64,000 nucleotides of DNA from assembly GCF_003367395.1 (NCBI RefSeq), contig NZ_CP031417.1, forward strand, positions 5,357,501 to 5,421,500, written 5' to 3'. A program made the position numbers and the translations under genes. The stretch comes from Pseudolabrys taiwanensis (lineage in GTDB: Bacteria > Pseudomonadota > Alphaproteobacteria > Rhizobiales > Xanthobacteraceae). Position 1 is the stretch's first letter. Every line of letters starts with the position of its first letter. The notes beneath the pieces are model-generated. The model saw nothing but the letters and a program-made list of their open reading frames with translations. It was not told the DNA's origin and ran no database searches. Shown here in pieces: positions 26,213 through 34,702 of this stretch.

Positions 26213-26727
26213 AAATGGGATTGAAGGTCGTGCTGGTCGCGGCCATCGGCGAGAACGGCGTGATCGGCCGCGAAGGTCAACTGCCGTGGCGGCTGAAGTC
26301 CGACCTGCAGCACTTCAAGATGGTGACGCTCAACCGCCCGATGATCATGGGCCGCAAGACCTACGAGTCGATCGGACGGCCGTTGCCGGGGCGCACCAAC
26401 ATCGTTTTGACCCGCGATCTCGGCCTCATAGCGCCGGGCTGCGTGCTGGCGACGAGCTGGGACGCGGCCTTCGGCTTCGCGCGCGAGGACGCGCGCAAGC
26501 GCGCGGTGGACGAGGTGATGATCATCGGCGGCAGCGACGTGTTCGCCGAAACATTGCCCTATGCCGATCGCCTGGAGATCACGCGCGTGCATGCGAGCCC
26601 TGAGGGCGACGTGCGCTTTCCTCCGATCGATCCGGCGATCTGGCGCGAGACGCGGCGCGAGCATCATCCGCGCGGGCCGGAGGACGACACCGACTTCACT
26701 GTGCTAACCTATGTGAGCACGCGCTGA
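26209..26727 (+). CDS. folA: Dihydrofolate reductase
   Basis: A 172-residue DHFR. VVLVAAIGENGVIGREGQLP carries the Met20-loop region, then WRLKSDLQHFK (catalytic acidic Asp in the first helix), MIMGRKTYESIGRPLPGRTN for the NADPH site and MIIGGSDVFAETL with the GG turn. It regenerates tetrahydrofolate after thymidylate synthase, encoded 600 bases upstream. The start at 26209 overlaps the upstream stop and fits the family N-terminus; a longer in-frame start lies inside the acetyltransferase gene. Confidence 0.96.
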   Translation: MKMGLKVVLVAAIGENGVIGREGQLPWRLKSDLQHFKMVTLNRPMIMGRKTYESIGRPLPGRTNIVLTRDLGLIAPGCVLATSWDAAFGFAREDARKRAVDEVMIIGGSDVFAETLPYADRLEITRVHASPEGDVRFPPIDPAIWRETRREHHPRGPEDDTDFTVLTYVSTR

Positions 26728-26765
26728 GGCTGCCGGGCCGCGGCGCGGCGTTCGCGAACGAGCCC

Positions 26766-27689
26766 ATGATCCTTCCACGCCACGGCCTCATCTCGTCCCG
26801 GCTTCATTACTTCCAGACCGTCGCCCGCCTCGGTTCGATCCGCCGCGCCGCGCAGGCGCTCAACGTCGCGCCGTCCGCCATAAGCCGCACCATCCAGCAC
26901 CTCGAGCAGGAACTGGGCGCGCCCTTGTTCGAGCGCGCGCGGCAACGCCTGAAGCTGACCAGCGCCGGCGAGATACTCGTCTATCATGCGGGCGCCAGTG
27001 TCGCCGAACTCGACCGGGCGCGCGCCTTCATCGACGACCTGCAGGGCCTGCGTCGCGGCTCGGTCAGCATCGCCGCGGTGGAGAGCGTGGCGCGCGGCCT
27101 GCTGCCCGAGACGTTGTCGCGCTTCTGGAGCCGCTATCCCGACGTCGCGGTGCAGGTGACGACGACCGGCTCGCAGCAGGCCTTCGAGGCGGTCGCCCGC
27201 GGCGAATGCGACCTGGCGATTGCGTTCGACGCACGGCCGCCGAAGGGCACGCAGCGGCTTGCCGGCGCCAACCTGCGGCTCGGCGCGCTCGTTCCGCCGA
27301 AGCATGCGCTCGCGGCGCGTCGCGGCGTGCGCCTGCGCGAGTTCGCCGCCGAGCGGGTGATCCTGTCGGACGCCAGTCTCACGCTCGGCTCGTCGATCGA
27401 AGCGGCGATCCTCGGTTCGGGAATAGAGCTGAAGCCGATTGCCGTCACCAACTCCATTCATCTGATGAGCGCGTTTGCCGTCCGGGGGCACGGCGTCACG
27501 TTCCAGACGCGTGTGGGCGTCGAACGCGAGTTGGAGGAGGGTGAACTGGTGTTCGTGCCCTTCAACGATCCCTCGTTGCGGCCGCGCAAGCTGATGCTGA
27601 TCGCGCGCGGCAAGGCCCATCTCGCCGCCGGTCCCGCGGCGCTCGCCGCGATGCTGAGCGAGGCGATCCAGCGGCTCGACGGCCGCTGA
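26766..27689 (+). CDS. LysR-type transcription regulator
   Basis: A 307-residue protein. The N-terminal winged helix is classic: YFQTVARLGSIRRAAQALNV then APSAISRTIQHLEQELGAPLF. The effector-binding domain covers about 95-300. It is followed by a 9-bp hairpin and then, 117 bases on, an operon of receptor, deaminase and ThDP decarboxylase on the same strand, which it may control. LysR genes are more often divergent from their target, so this assignment is inference. The effector is unknown. Confidence 0.87.
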   Translation: MILPRHGLISSRLHYFQTVARLGSIRRAAQALNVAPSAISRTIQHLEQELGAPLFERARQRLKLTSAGEILVYHAGASVAELDRARAFIDDLQGLRRGSVSIAAVESVARGLLPETLSRFWSRYPDVAVQVTTTGSQQAFEAVARGECDLAIAFDARPPKGTQRLAGANLRLGALVPPKHALAARRGVRLREFAAERVILSDASLTLGSSIEAAILGSGIELKPIAVTNSIHLMSAFAVRGHGVTFQTRVGVERELEEGELVFVPFNDPSLRPRKLMLIARGKAHLAAGPAALAAMLSEAIQRLDGR

Positions 27690-27692
27690 GAA

Positions 27693-27715
27693 GGTGTTGC
27701 CGTGGAGGCAACACC
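27693..27715 (+). terminator. Hairpin after the LysR gene
   Basis: A 9-bp perfect stem GGTGTTGCC / GGCAACACC with a GTGGA loop directly after the LysR stop codon. The following GTAATCTCC is not T-rich, so it is a weak candidate terminator or message-stabilising hairpin between the regulator and the operon at 27807. Confidence 0.5.
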
Positions 27716-27806
27716 GTAATCTCCAATTACCGTCTATTCGCTCCGGACCGTGCTTGCGAAGCTTCGTCGCCGCCGGGGCTTTGGTCGCGCATAACGGAGT
27801 GCCAGG

Positions 27807-28841
27807 ATGAAGCTTCACACGCTGCTCTTCACCGCGCTGATGGCTGTCGTCGCGCCCGCGCACGCGCAGGAGCCGGTGAAGATCAGGTTCACGCTCGACT
27901 GGAAGATCCAGGGCCCGCACGCCTGGTATTTCTGGGCGAAGGACAAAGGCTATTTCGCCAAGGAAGGTCTCGACGTCACCATCGATCAGGGCGAAGGCTC
28001 GGCCGCGGCGATCACGCGGGTGATGACCGGCTCTTACGATGCCGGCTTCGGCGACATCAACGCCATCGTCCAGAATGCGGCGACGCGCCCGGCCGATGCG
28101 CCGGTCATGGTCTATCTCATCTACAATCGCGCGCCGCACGCCATCATCGTCAAGGCCGACGGCCCGGTGAAGACGCTCAAGGACCTCGAGGGCCGCACGC
28201 TCAGTTCGCCCGCCGGTTCGGCGACGCTTCGCCTGTTCGCGCCGCTCGCCGCGGCCAACGGTGTCGACGCCAGCAAGGTCAAGGTGCTCAACGCCGCGCC
28301 GAACCTGATCGAGCAGATCCTCGTTCGCGGCGAGGCCGACGCGATCGCGCAGTTCTCGGCGACCAGCTACATGAACTTCGTCGCCATGAAGCTCGATCCG
28401 GAGAAGGACTTCCGTTGGTTCTTCTACAGCGACTACGGCCTCGACATGTATTCCAACGGCATCGTCGTGTCGCAGAAGCTCATCAAGGAGAAGCCGGAGG
28501 CGGTGCGCGGCCTGGTGCGCGCGATCAACAAGGCCATCCTCGACGTCGCGGCCGATCCCGACGCCGCTGTCGCGCTGCTCAAGACGGTTGAGCCGCTGAC
28601 CGCCACCGATATCGAGAAGGCGCGTCTCGTCTACTTCATCAAGAACCAGATGATCACCCCCGAAACCGACAAGCTCGGCCTCGGCGATCTCGACGACAAG
28701 CGCCTCGCGGCCTCGATCAAGACCGTCGCCGCGGCCTACGACATCAAGACCGCGCCCGACGTCCGCGCGATCTTCGTGCGCGACTTCCTGCCCCCGAAAG
28801 CCGACCGCAACATCGCGGCGGCCGCTGCAAAGGCGAAGTAA
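27807..28841 (+). CDS. NMT1/THI5-like periplasmic receptor of a NitT/TauT/ThiY-type ABC importer
   Basis: A 344-residue receptor with a signal peptide (1-21, ending APAHAQ). The opening KIRFTLDWKIQGPHAWYFWA, then KGYFAKEGLDVTIDQGEGSA, is the NMT1/ThiY family pattern of proteins that bind thiamine-pyrimidine precursors, nitrate, sulfonates or similar. No permease or ATPase follows; the next genes encode a deaminase and a ThDP-dependent decarboxylase. The receptor is therefore either served by a distant transporter or by the NitT/TauT set at 53-55 kb. Ligand unknown. Confidence 0.85.
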   Translation: MKLHTLLFTALMAVVAPAHAQEPVKIRFTLDWKIQGPHAWYFWAKDKGYFAKEGLDVTIDQGEGSAAAITRVMTGSYDAGFGDINAIVQNAATRPADAPVMVYLIYNRAPHAIIVKADGPVKTLKDLEGRTLSSPAGSATLRLFAPLAAANGVDASKVKVLNAAPNLIEQILVRGEADAIAQFSATSYMNFVAMKLDPEKDFRWFFYSDYGLDMYSNGIVVSQKLIKEKPEAVRGLVRAINKAILDVAADPDAAVALLKTVEPLTATDIEKARLVYFIKNQMITPETDKLGLGDLDDKRLAASIKTVAAAYDIKTAPDVRAIFVRDFLPPKADRNIAAAAAKAK

Positions 28842-28846
28842 TCACG

Positions 28847-29323
28847 ATGACAATCGATCATGAATATTTCATGCGCCTCGCCATCGACGAGGCGAGGGCC
28901 GGCGCCGCCATGGGAGAGCAGCCGTTCGGCGCGGCGGTGGTCATCGACGGCGAGGTCGTGTGCACGACGCGCAGCCTGAAAGTGTCCATGTCCGACACGA
29001 CGGCGCATTCGGAGACGCGGGCCATCAGCGTCGCCACGCAGAAGCTCGGCCGGCGGGAGCTGCCCGAAGCGACCTTCTACTGCACCTGCGAGCCGTGTCC
29101 GATGTGCTGCGGCGCCGTGCTCAACTCCGGCATCAAGACGATGGTGATCGGCGCGCGCAACCGGCACATCAAGCACTCCGCCAAGCTGGCGTTCAACTTC
29201 AAGGACTACACCGTCGAGCGGTTCGCCGAGATGGTCGGCTGGGATCTCACCGTGATCGAGGGCGTGCTGCAGGACGAATGCGTCGGCCTTTATACGGGCG
29301 CGGCCGTTCCGCTGACACGATAG
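28847..29323 (+). CDS. Zinc nucleoside/nucleobase deaminase (CDA superfamily)
   Basis: A 158-residue deaminase. Zinc ligands and the proton shuttle are H54-S55-E56 (HSE in place of the usual HAE, with the catalytic Glu kept) and P83-C84-P85-M86-C87. This is the TadA/guanine-deaminase-like branch, with subunits of about 150 residues. The preceding gene ends 5 bases upstream. In this operon it may deaminate an imported aminated heterocycle. It is unlikely to be the essential tRNA adenosine deaminase, because operon context and the C-terminal part (MVGWDLTVIEGVLQDEC) differ. Confidence 0.85.
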   Translation: MTIDHEYFMRLAIDEARAGAAMGEQPFGAAVVIDGEVVCTTRSLKVSMSDTTAHSETRAISVATQKLGRRELPEATFYCTCEPCPMCCGAVLNSGIKTMVIGARNRHIKHSAKLAFNFKDYTVERFAEMVGWDLTVIEGVLQDECVGLYTGAAVPLTR

Positions 29324-29341
29324 CCACAGCGAGGCCGAGGC

Positions 29342-29842
29342 ATGAAGCAAGCCGCCGTCGATGCGGTGATCGCCGGACTGAAGGCAGCAGGCGTTAGCGT
29401 CGTCTGCTACCTGCCGGATTCGCTGTTCAAGGAGCTCTATCCAGCGCTCGACGCCGATCCGGATATCCGCACCATTCGCGTGACCAACGAGGGCGAGGGC
29501 GCGGCCATCTGCGGCGGCGTGTTTTTGTCCGGCAAGCGCGCGGCGTTGGTGATGGAGAATTCCGGCTTGCGCGCCTCGATCGAGCCTCTGGCGCGGATGG
29601 GCATGGGCGCCGGCATCCCCGTCGTGATGCTGATGAGCTATCGCGGCGATCTCGGCGAGAACAACTGGTGGGCCGTGCCGCACGGCATGACGATGGAGCC
29701 GCTGCTCGGCGCGATGCGCATTCCTTATCGCGTCGTCGATGAACAGGCGAAAGTGGCGCAGGCGATCAAGGACGCGTTCACGTGGTCCTACGCGGCCTAC
29801 TATCACTCTGCCGTGGCACTGACCGGAGATCTGGTGCGGTGA
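29342..29842 (+). CDS. ThDP-dependent 2-oxoacid decarboxylase, alpha (PYR) subunit, sulfopyruvate/phosphonopyruvate decarboxylase-like
   Basis: A 166-residue protein equal to one ThDP-binding PYR domain. VTNEGEGAAICGGVFLSGKR near 50-70 carries the activating glutamate, and ALVMENSGLRASIEPL is the ComD/Ppd-type segment. In ComDE-type enzymes this subunit pairs with a separate PP subunit. The next gene encodes exactly that and overlaps this stop codon (TGATG). The reaction is probably decarboxylation of a small 2-oxoacid such as sulfopyruvate, phosphonopyruvate or a related acid; the true substrate is not shown by sequence. Confidence 0.83.
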   Translation: MKQAAVDAVIAGLKAAGVSVVCYLPDSLFKELYPALDADPDIRTIRVTNEGEGAAICGGVFLSGKRAALVMENSGLRASIEPLARMGMGAGIPVVMLMSYRGDLGENNWWAVPHGMTMEPLLGAMRIPYRVVDEQAKVAQAIKDAFTWSYAAYYHSAVALTGDLVR

Positions 29843-30447
29843 TGAAGCGCTTCGATTGCATGAGCGTGCTCGCGGAGCGGCTCAAGGACGAACTGGTGAT
29901 CCTGTCGCTCGGCGCCAGCGTCGACGAATGGTACAACGCCGCGCCGCATATGCGCTCGGCCAGCCTGTTCCAGCAGCAGCTGGGGTGCGTCACGCCGCAG
30001 GCTTTCGGTCTCGCGGTCGGTCTGCCGCACCGGCGGATCGTGTCGCTCGATACCGACGGCGGCATGATGTTCAATCTCGGCATCCTCGCGACGCTGGCCA
30101 ACGAGCAGCCGCCGAACCTCTTCGTCGTGGTCTGGGACAATCAGTGTTACCAGTCGATCGGCGGGCCGCCGACGCACACCGCCGGTCGCGTCGACATTGC
30201 GGCCATCGCGCGCGGCGCGGGCATCGAGCACGCCTATACGGCGCGCGATCTGGATGAGTTCGCCGCGCATTGCGACACCGGCTTGAACGCCGCCGTGCCC
30301 TACGTCGTCGTCGCCAAGGTCGATGCCGATGTCCGCCGCGACATCCGGCGCAAGCATTCCGACGGCCGCGAGGACAAGTACATCTTCGTCCGTCATGTCG
30401 AGGCATCGGAAGGCATCGTCATCATGGGGCCGAGCGAGCACAACTGA
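29842..30447 (+). CDS. ThDP-dependent 2-oxoacid decarboxylase, beta (PP) subunit
   Basis: A 201-residue protein equal to a ThDP pyrophosphate-binding domain. The Mg-ThDP motif reads DTDGGMMFNLGILATLANEQ followed by PPNLFVVVWDNQCY (a D-G-x-N type motif near 73-105). Start at 29842 overlaps the alpha subunit stop and matches the family (ComE-like). With the alpha subunit it would form an alpha/beta decarboxylase like sulfopyruvate decarboxylase. It is the last gene of the operon; an intergenic stretch of 214 bases precedes hflK. Confidence 0.83.
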   Translation: MKRFDCMSVLAERLKDELVILSLGASVDEWYNAAPHMRSASLFQQQLGCVTPQAFGLAVGLPHRRIVSLDTDGGMMFNLGILATLANEQPPNLFVVVWDNQCYQSIGGPPTHTAGRVDIAAIARGAGIEHAYTARDLDEFAAHCDTGLNAAVPYVVVAKVDADVRRDIRRKHSDGREDKYIFVRHVEASEGIVIMGPSEHN

Positions 30448-30661
30448 TCGCCGCGCCGCCACTTGGCGCGCGCGACGGGCCCACGGTCTCGACTCGCGCA
30501 CTGCTTATTAACGGCGCCTCAGAAAAAAGACGGCGATTTCAAGCCGATGCCGACAAAGTTGCGGCATGACAGCGCGTTGTAATGGCCCCGGCACTCCCCT
30601 ATAACCCTGTCCCGACAAAGAGGTACAGGCTGCCGCCGTACGGCAGCGGGAGAGATTCTGA

Positions 30662-31810
30662 ATGCCATGGCAGCAACAAGGCGGGGGCGGCGGCCCGTGG
30701 GGCTCGGGTGGGGGCAAGGGCCCCTGGGGCTCCGGACCGCAGTCGTCCGGACCGACACCGCCCGATCTGGAGGAAATGCTCCGCCGCGGCCAGGACCGGC
30801 TCCGGCGCGTGCTGCCGGGCGGCAATATGGGCGGCAAGGGCATTGCCCTCGTGGTGCTCGCCGCCGTGGCGCTGTGGGGCTTTTCCGGCTTCTTCCGCGT
30901 CGAGCCGGATGAGCTCGGCGTGGTGCTGCGCTTCGGCAAGCAAGTGCGCGAAGTGCAGCCGGGCCTGAATTACCACCTGCCGTACCCGATCGAGACCGTG
31001 CTCACGCCGAAGGCGCTGCGCGTCAACAAGATCGATATCGGCATGCGCATCGTCGACGACCTGCGCCGCGGCTCGACCGTGCGCGACGTGCCGGAGGAAA
31101 GCCTGATGCTCACCGGCGACGAGAACATCGTCGACGTCGACTTCTCGGTGCTGTGGAAGGTGAAGCCGACCGGCGTCGGCGAATACCTCTTCAACATCCA
31201 GAACCCGGAAGGCACGGTAAAGGCGGTGGCCGAGAGCGCCATGCGCGAGGTCATCGGCCGTTCCGAGATTCAGCCGATCCTGACCGGCGCGCGGCAGACC
31301 ATCGAGACCGCCGTGCAGGATCTCATGCAAAAGACGCTCGACAATTATCGCGCGGGCATCGTCGTGCAGCAGGTGCAGTTGCAGAAGGTCGACCCGCCGA
31401 CGCAGGTCATCGATTCATTCCGCGACGTGCAGGCGGCGCGCGCCGACCTCGAGCGCGCGGTCAACGAAGCGCAGACTTATGCCAACAAGGTCGTGCCGGA
31501 AGCGCGCGGCCGCGTGGCGCAGATCGTTCAGGCCGCCGAAGCCTATCGTCAGCAGACGGTGGCGGAAGCGACCGGTCAGACGGCGCGCTTCCTGAAGATC
31601 TACGAGCAGTACAAGAAGGCGCCGGACGTGACGCGCGAGCGTATGTATCTCGAGACCATGGAGCGCGTCCTGGGCTCGACCGACAAGATCATCCTCGATT
31701 CCGGCCAGGCCGGCGCCAATGGCGGTGGCGTGGTGCCTTATCTGCCGCTCAATGAGCTGCCGCGCGGATCGCAGCCGCGCAACCAGCCGCAGACGGGAGC
31801 CCGCCAATGA
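30662..31810 (+). CDS. hflK: FtsH protease regulator HflK
   Basis: A 382-residue SPFH-domain protein. The Gly/Trp-rich N-terminus (PWQQQGGGGGPWGSGGGKG), one membrane helix (about 59-78) and the SPFH domain (FRVEPDELGVVLRFGKQVRE, HLPYPIE) are all HflK hallmarks, and a long coiled-coil helix around 225-320 follows. HflK and HflC form a periplasmic cage around FtsH hexamers in the inner membrane and restrain membrane-protein turnover. It overlaps hflC by four bases (ATGA). A short hairpin (GCTGCCG...CGGCAGC) sits near the ribosome binding site. Confidence 0.95.
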   Translation: MPWQQQGGGGGPWGSGGGKGPWGSGPQSSGPTPPDLEEMLRRGQDRLRRVLPGGNMGGKGIALVVLAAVALWGFSGFFRVEPDELGVVLRFGKQVREVQPGLNYHLPYPIETVLTPKALRVNKIDIGMRIVDDLRRGSTVRDVPEESLMLTGDENIVDVDFSVLWKVKPTGVGEYLFNIQNPEGTVKAVAESAMREVIGRSEIQPILTGARQTIETAVQDLMQKTLDNYRAGIVVQQVQLQKVDPPTQVIDSFRDVQAARADLERAVNEAQTYANKVVPEARGRVAQIVQAAEAYRQQTVAEATGQTARFLKIYEQYKKAPDVTRERMYLETMERVLGSTDKIILDSGQAGANGGGVVPYLPLNELPRGSQPRNQPQTGARQ

Positions 31811-32754
31811 GGACCAACTTCATCGGTGGCGTCGTCGCCGTCCTGGTCGTCGTCGCGTTGATCGTCGGCTATTCGTCGCTGTTCGCGGTCTACCAGACGC
31901 AGCAGGCTTTGGTTGTCCGTCTCGGCCAGCCGGTGCGCGTCGTCAGCGAGCCCGGCTTGCACGTCAAGGTGCCGTTCATCGACAGCGTCATCGCGATCGA
32001 CAAGCGCATCCTCGACCTCGAAGCGCCGCCGCAGGAGGTGATCGCCTCCGACCAGAAGCGTCTCGTAGTCGACGCCTTCGCGCGTTATCGCATCCAGGAT
32101 CCGCTGCGCTTCTATCAGACGCTGGGTTCGATCACCGGCGCCAATTCGCAATTGTCGATCCTGCTCAACTCGGCGCTGCGCCGCGTGTTGGGCGAGGTGA
32201 CGTTCACCCATGTCGTGCGCGACCAGCGCGCCGATCTGATGTCCCGCATCCAGCAACTGGTCGATCGCGAGGCGGGCGCCTATGGCATCCAGGTGGTCGA
32301 CGTGCGTATCCGCCGCGCCGACCTGCCGGAGCAGAACAGCCAGGCGGTCTATCAGCGCATGCAGACGGAGCGTCAGCGCGAGGCGGCCGAGTTCCGCGCC
32401 ACCGGTGCGCAGCGTTCGCAGGAGATCCGCTCGCGGGCCGACCGCGAGGTCACGGTGCTGGTGGCGGACGCGCAGTCGCAAGCCGAACAGATCCGCGGTG
32501 AAGGCGATGCCAAGCGCAACCAGATCTTCGCCGAGGCGTTCAGCCAGGACCCGGACTTCTTCACCTTCTACCGCTCGATGCAGGCCTATGAGACGGGTCT
32601 GAAGCCGGCGGACACCCGGTTGGTGATCAAGCCGGATTCGAGCTTCTTCCGGTTCTTCAACGATCCGAACGGCAAGGGACGGGCAAACGGCGCCCAAACC
32701 CCGGCAGCTCAGCCGGCGCAGCCAGCTCAGCCAGCAGCGCAACCGGCCCGTTAA
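31807..32754 (+). CDS. hflC: FtsH protease regulator HflC
   Basis: A 315-residue partner of HflK. Residues 5-24 form the membrane helix, followed by the SPFH domain (FAVYQTQQALVVRLGQPVRV, EPGLHVKVPFIDSV) and the conserved late segment EGDAKRNQIFAEAFSQDPDF. The C-terminus is an Ala/Gln/Pro-rich tail (PAAQPAQPAQPA) longer than in E. coli. It sits in the hflK-hflC-DUF2065-degP operon order, conserved in rhizobia. Confidence 0.95.
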   Translation: MRTNFIGGVVAVLVVVALIVGYSSLFAVYQTQQALVVRLGQPVRVVSEPGLHVKVPFIDSVIAIDKRILDLEAPPQEVIASDQKRLVVDAFARYRIQDPLRFYQTLGSITGANSQLSILLNSALRRVLGEVTFTHVVRDQRADLMSRIQQLVDREAGAYGIQVVDVRIRRADLPEQNSQAVYQRMQTERQREAAEFRATGAQRSQEIRSRADREVTVLVADAQSQAEQIRGEGDAKRNQIFAEAFSQDPDFFTFYRSMQAYETGLKPADTRLVIKPDSSFFRFFNDPNGKGRANGAQTPAAQPAQPAQPAAQPAR

Positions 32755-32763
32755 GCAGCCCGC

Positions 32764-32949
32764 ATGACGGATTTCCTGGCGGCGGTGGGACTGGTCTTCG
32801 TCATCGAGGGCCTGCTCTTTGCCGCCCTGCCGGGACCGGCCAAGCGGGCCATGATCAGCGTGGTGGAGACCCCGGAGGCGCAATTGCGCGTCATCGGGAT
32901 CGCCTCGGCCGTGATCGGGTTGGTCCTTGTCTGGCTGGTGCGGGCCTAA
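32764..32949 (+). CDS. DUF2065 small membrane protein
   Basis: A 61-residue protein with two hydrophobic helices (about 4-22 and 40-59) matching DUF2065 (YjeT family), typically found after hflC. It probably assists HflKC or FtsH at the membrane; a function is not established. It begins 9 bases after the hflC stop and is certainly co-transcribed. Confidence 0.87.
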   Translation: MTDFLAAVGLVFVIEGLLFAALPGPAKRAMISVVETPEAQLRVIGIASAVIGLVLVWLVRA

Positions 32950-33084
32950 AAAGGCGCATTTTTCGCGAGATTCCGCGGCGAAATGCCGGTCTCTCTCCCG
33001 CGGTATTGATCGCCAGCGCCCTTGAATCGCCCCGAAGACGGGGCCACCTTGTCAGAGACCTTTTCCCCAGGAGAATCGACGCCC

Positions 33085-34623
33085 ATGGGCGCCCATTTTA
33101 GTCCTTCGACGAAGCCTGCGGTTCGCGCTGGCCTCGCTCTTTTTGCTGCCGCTGCCTTGGTTTGGCAGGCCTCGACCGGCGTCGCGCAGGCACGCGGTCC
33201 GGAGGGCATCGCCGACGTGGCCGAGCAGGTCATCGACGCGGTGGTCAACATCTCGACCAAGCAGTCCGTCGACATGAGCAGCAACGCGATGCCGCAGTTG
33301 CCGCCGGGCTCGCCGTTCGAGGAATTCTTCGAGGAGTTCTTCAAGAACCGGCGCGGCGGCCAGGGCGGCCCCGGGCAGCCGGGCCAGCAAGGTCAACAGG
33401 GGCAGAACGGCCAGAAGCCGACGCCGCGGCGCGTGAACTCGCTCGGCTCGGGCTTCATCATCGACTCGTCCGGCCTGGTCGTGACCAACAACCACGTCAT
33501 CGCCGACGCCGACGAAGTGAACGTCATCCTCAATGACGGCACGACGCTGAAGGCCGAGATCGTCGGCCGCGACACCAAGACGGACCTCGCGCTGCTTCGT
33601 GTGAAGAGCGAGAAGCCGCTGAAGGCGGTGAAGTTCGGCGATTCCGACAAGCTGCGTCTCGGCGAATGGGTGATCGCCATCGGCAACCCGTTCAGCCTCG
33701 GCGGCACGGTCACGGCCGGCATCGTCTCGGCCCGCAACCGCGACATCAATTCCGGCCCCTACGACAACTACATTCAGACCGACGCCGCCATCAACCGCGG
33801 TAACTCGGGCGGTCCGCTGTTCAATCTCAACGGTGACGTCATTGGCGTGAACACCGCGATCATCTCGCCATCCGGCGGCTCGATCGGCATCGGCTTTGCC
33901 GTGCCGTCGAAGACGGTCGTGGCGGTGATCGACCAGCTGCGCGAGTTCGGTGAGACCCGCCGCGGCTGGCTCGGCGTGCGCATCCAGCAGGTGACCGACG
34001 AGATCGCCGAGAGCCTGTCGATCAAGCCCGCGCGGGGCGCGCTCATTGCCGGCATCGACGAGAAGGGTCCGGCGAAGCCGGCCGGCATCGAGCCAGGTGA
34101 CGTTGTCGTCAAGTTCGACGGCAAGGACATCAAGGAAATGCGTGATCTGCCGAAGATCGTCGCCGAGACGCCCGTCGGCAAGGACGTCGAGGTCGTCGTC
34201 ATCCGCAAGGGCCAGGAAGAGAAGAAGACGGTCAAGCTCGGCCGCCTCGAGGATGGCGAGAAGCAGGCGGCGCTTGCGGCCAAGAAGGATGAAGCCGCGC
34301 CCGCCGACGACAAATCGGTGGTGAAGAAGGCGCTCGGCCTCGACCTGACCAACCTCAACGCGGACACGCGCAAGAAGTACAAGGTCAAGGATAAGGTGAA
34401 GACGGGCGTCGTCATCACCGGTGTCGACGCCAATTCGGCCGCGGCCGAGAAGCGGCTTGTGCCCGGTATGGTGATCGCCGAAGTGCAGCAGCAGCCGGTC
34501 AACAATGCGGCCGACCTGCAGAAGCGGCTCGACCAGCTCAAGAAGGACGGCAAGAAGTCGGTGGTGCTGCTGGTGGTGTCACCGGATGGCGATCCGACCT
34601 TCGTGGCGCTCGGGCTGCAGTAA
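33085..34623 (+). CDS. degP: Periplasmic Do-family serine protease (DegP/MucD-like)
   Basis: A 512-residue protein with a signal peptide (about 1-36, ending GVAQA). The protease domain has H137 (TNNHVIA), D167 (TDLALLRV) and S241 (GNSGGPLF). Two PDZ domains follow (about 285-370 and 415-505). A Gly/Gln-rich loop at 91-111 corresponds to the LA loop. I start at ATG 33085, with AGGAGAA upstream; a TTG 21 codons earlier is in frame but lacks support. DegP-type proteases degrade or refold misfolded envelope proteins; here the gene follows hflKC, giving an envelope quality-control operon. Confidence 0.93.
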   Translation: MGAHFSPSTKPAVRAGLALFAAAALVWQASTGVAQARGPEGIADVAEQVIDAVVNISTKQSVDMSSNAMPQLPPGSPFEEFFEEFFKNRRGGQGGPGQPGQQGQQGQNGQKPTPRRVNSLGSGFIIDSSGLVVTNNHVIADADEVNVILNDGTTLKAEIVGRDTKTDLALLRVKSEKPLKAVKFGDSDKLRLGEWVIAIGNPFSLGGTVTAGIVSARNRDINSGPYDNYIQTDAAINRGNSGGPLFNLNGDVIGVNTAIISPSGGSIGIGFAVPSKTVVAVIDQLREFGETRRGWLGVRIQQVTDEIAESLSIKPARGALIAGIDEKGPAKPAGIEPGDVVVKFDGKDIKEMRDLPKIVAETPVGKDVEVVVIRKGQEEKKTVKLGRLEDGEKQAALAAKKDEAAPADDKSVVKKALGLDLTNLNADTRKKYKVKDKVKTGVVITGVDANSAAAEKRLVPGMVIAEVQQQPVNNAADLQKRLDQLKKDGKKSVVLLVVSPDGDPTFVALGLQ

Positions 34624-34648
34624 GCCCCCGCTTCAGCGCATCGCGTCA

Positions 34649-34678
34649 AATGGCCGGGCTCGTCCCGGCCATTTTCGT
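34649..34678. terminator. Bidirectional terminator between degP and serB
   Basis: A 10-bp stem AATGGCCGGG / CCCGGCCATT (34649-34658 and 34664-34673) with loop CTCGT, followed by TTCGTTT. It lies between the convergent degP and serB genes. The stem belongs to the CATGGCCGGG palindrome family, apparently used as terminators. Confidence 0.82.
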
Positions 34679-34702
34679 TTGGCTGGCGAGAAAACGCGTG
34701 GC

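Noticed and set aside
28847..29323. The deaminase as tRNA adenosine deaminase TadA
   Set aside because: HSE instead of HAE, divergent C-terminus, and tight coupling to a catabolic operon make the housekeeping role unlikely.
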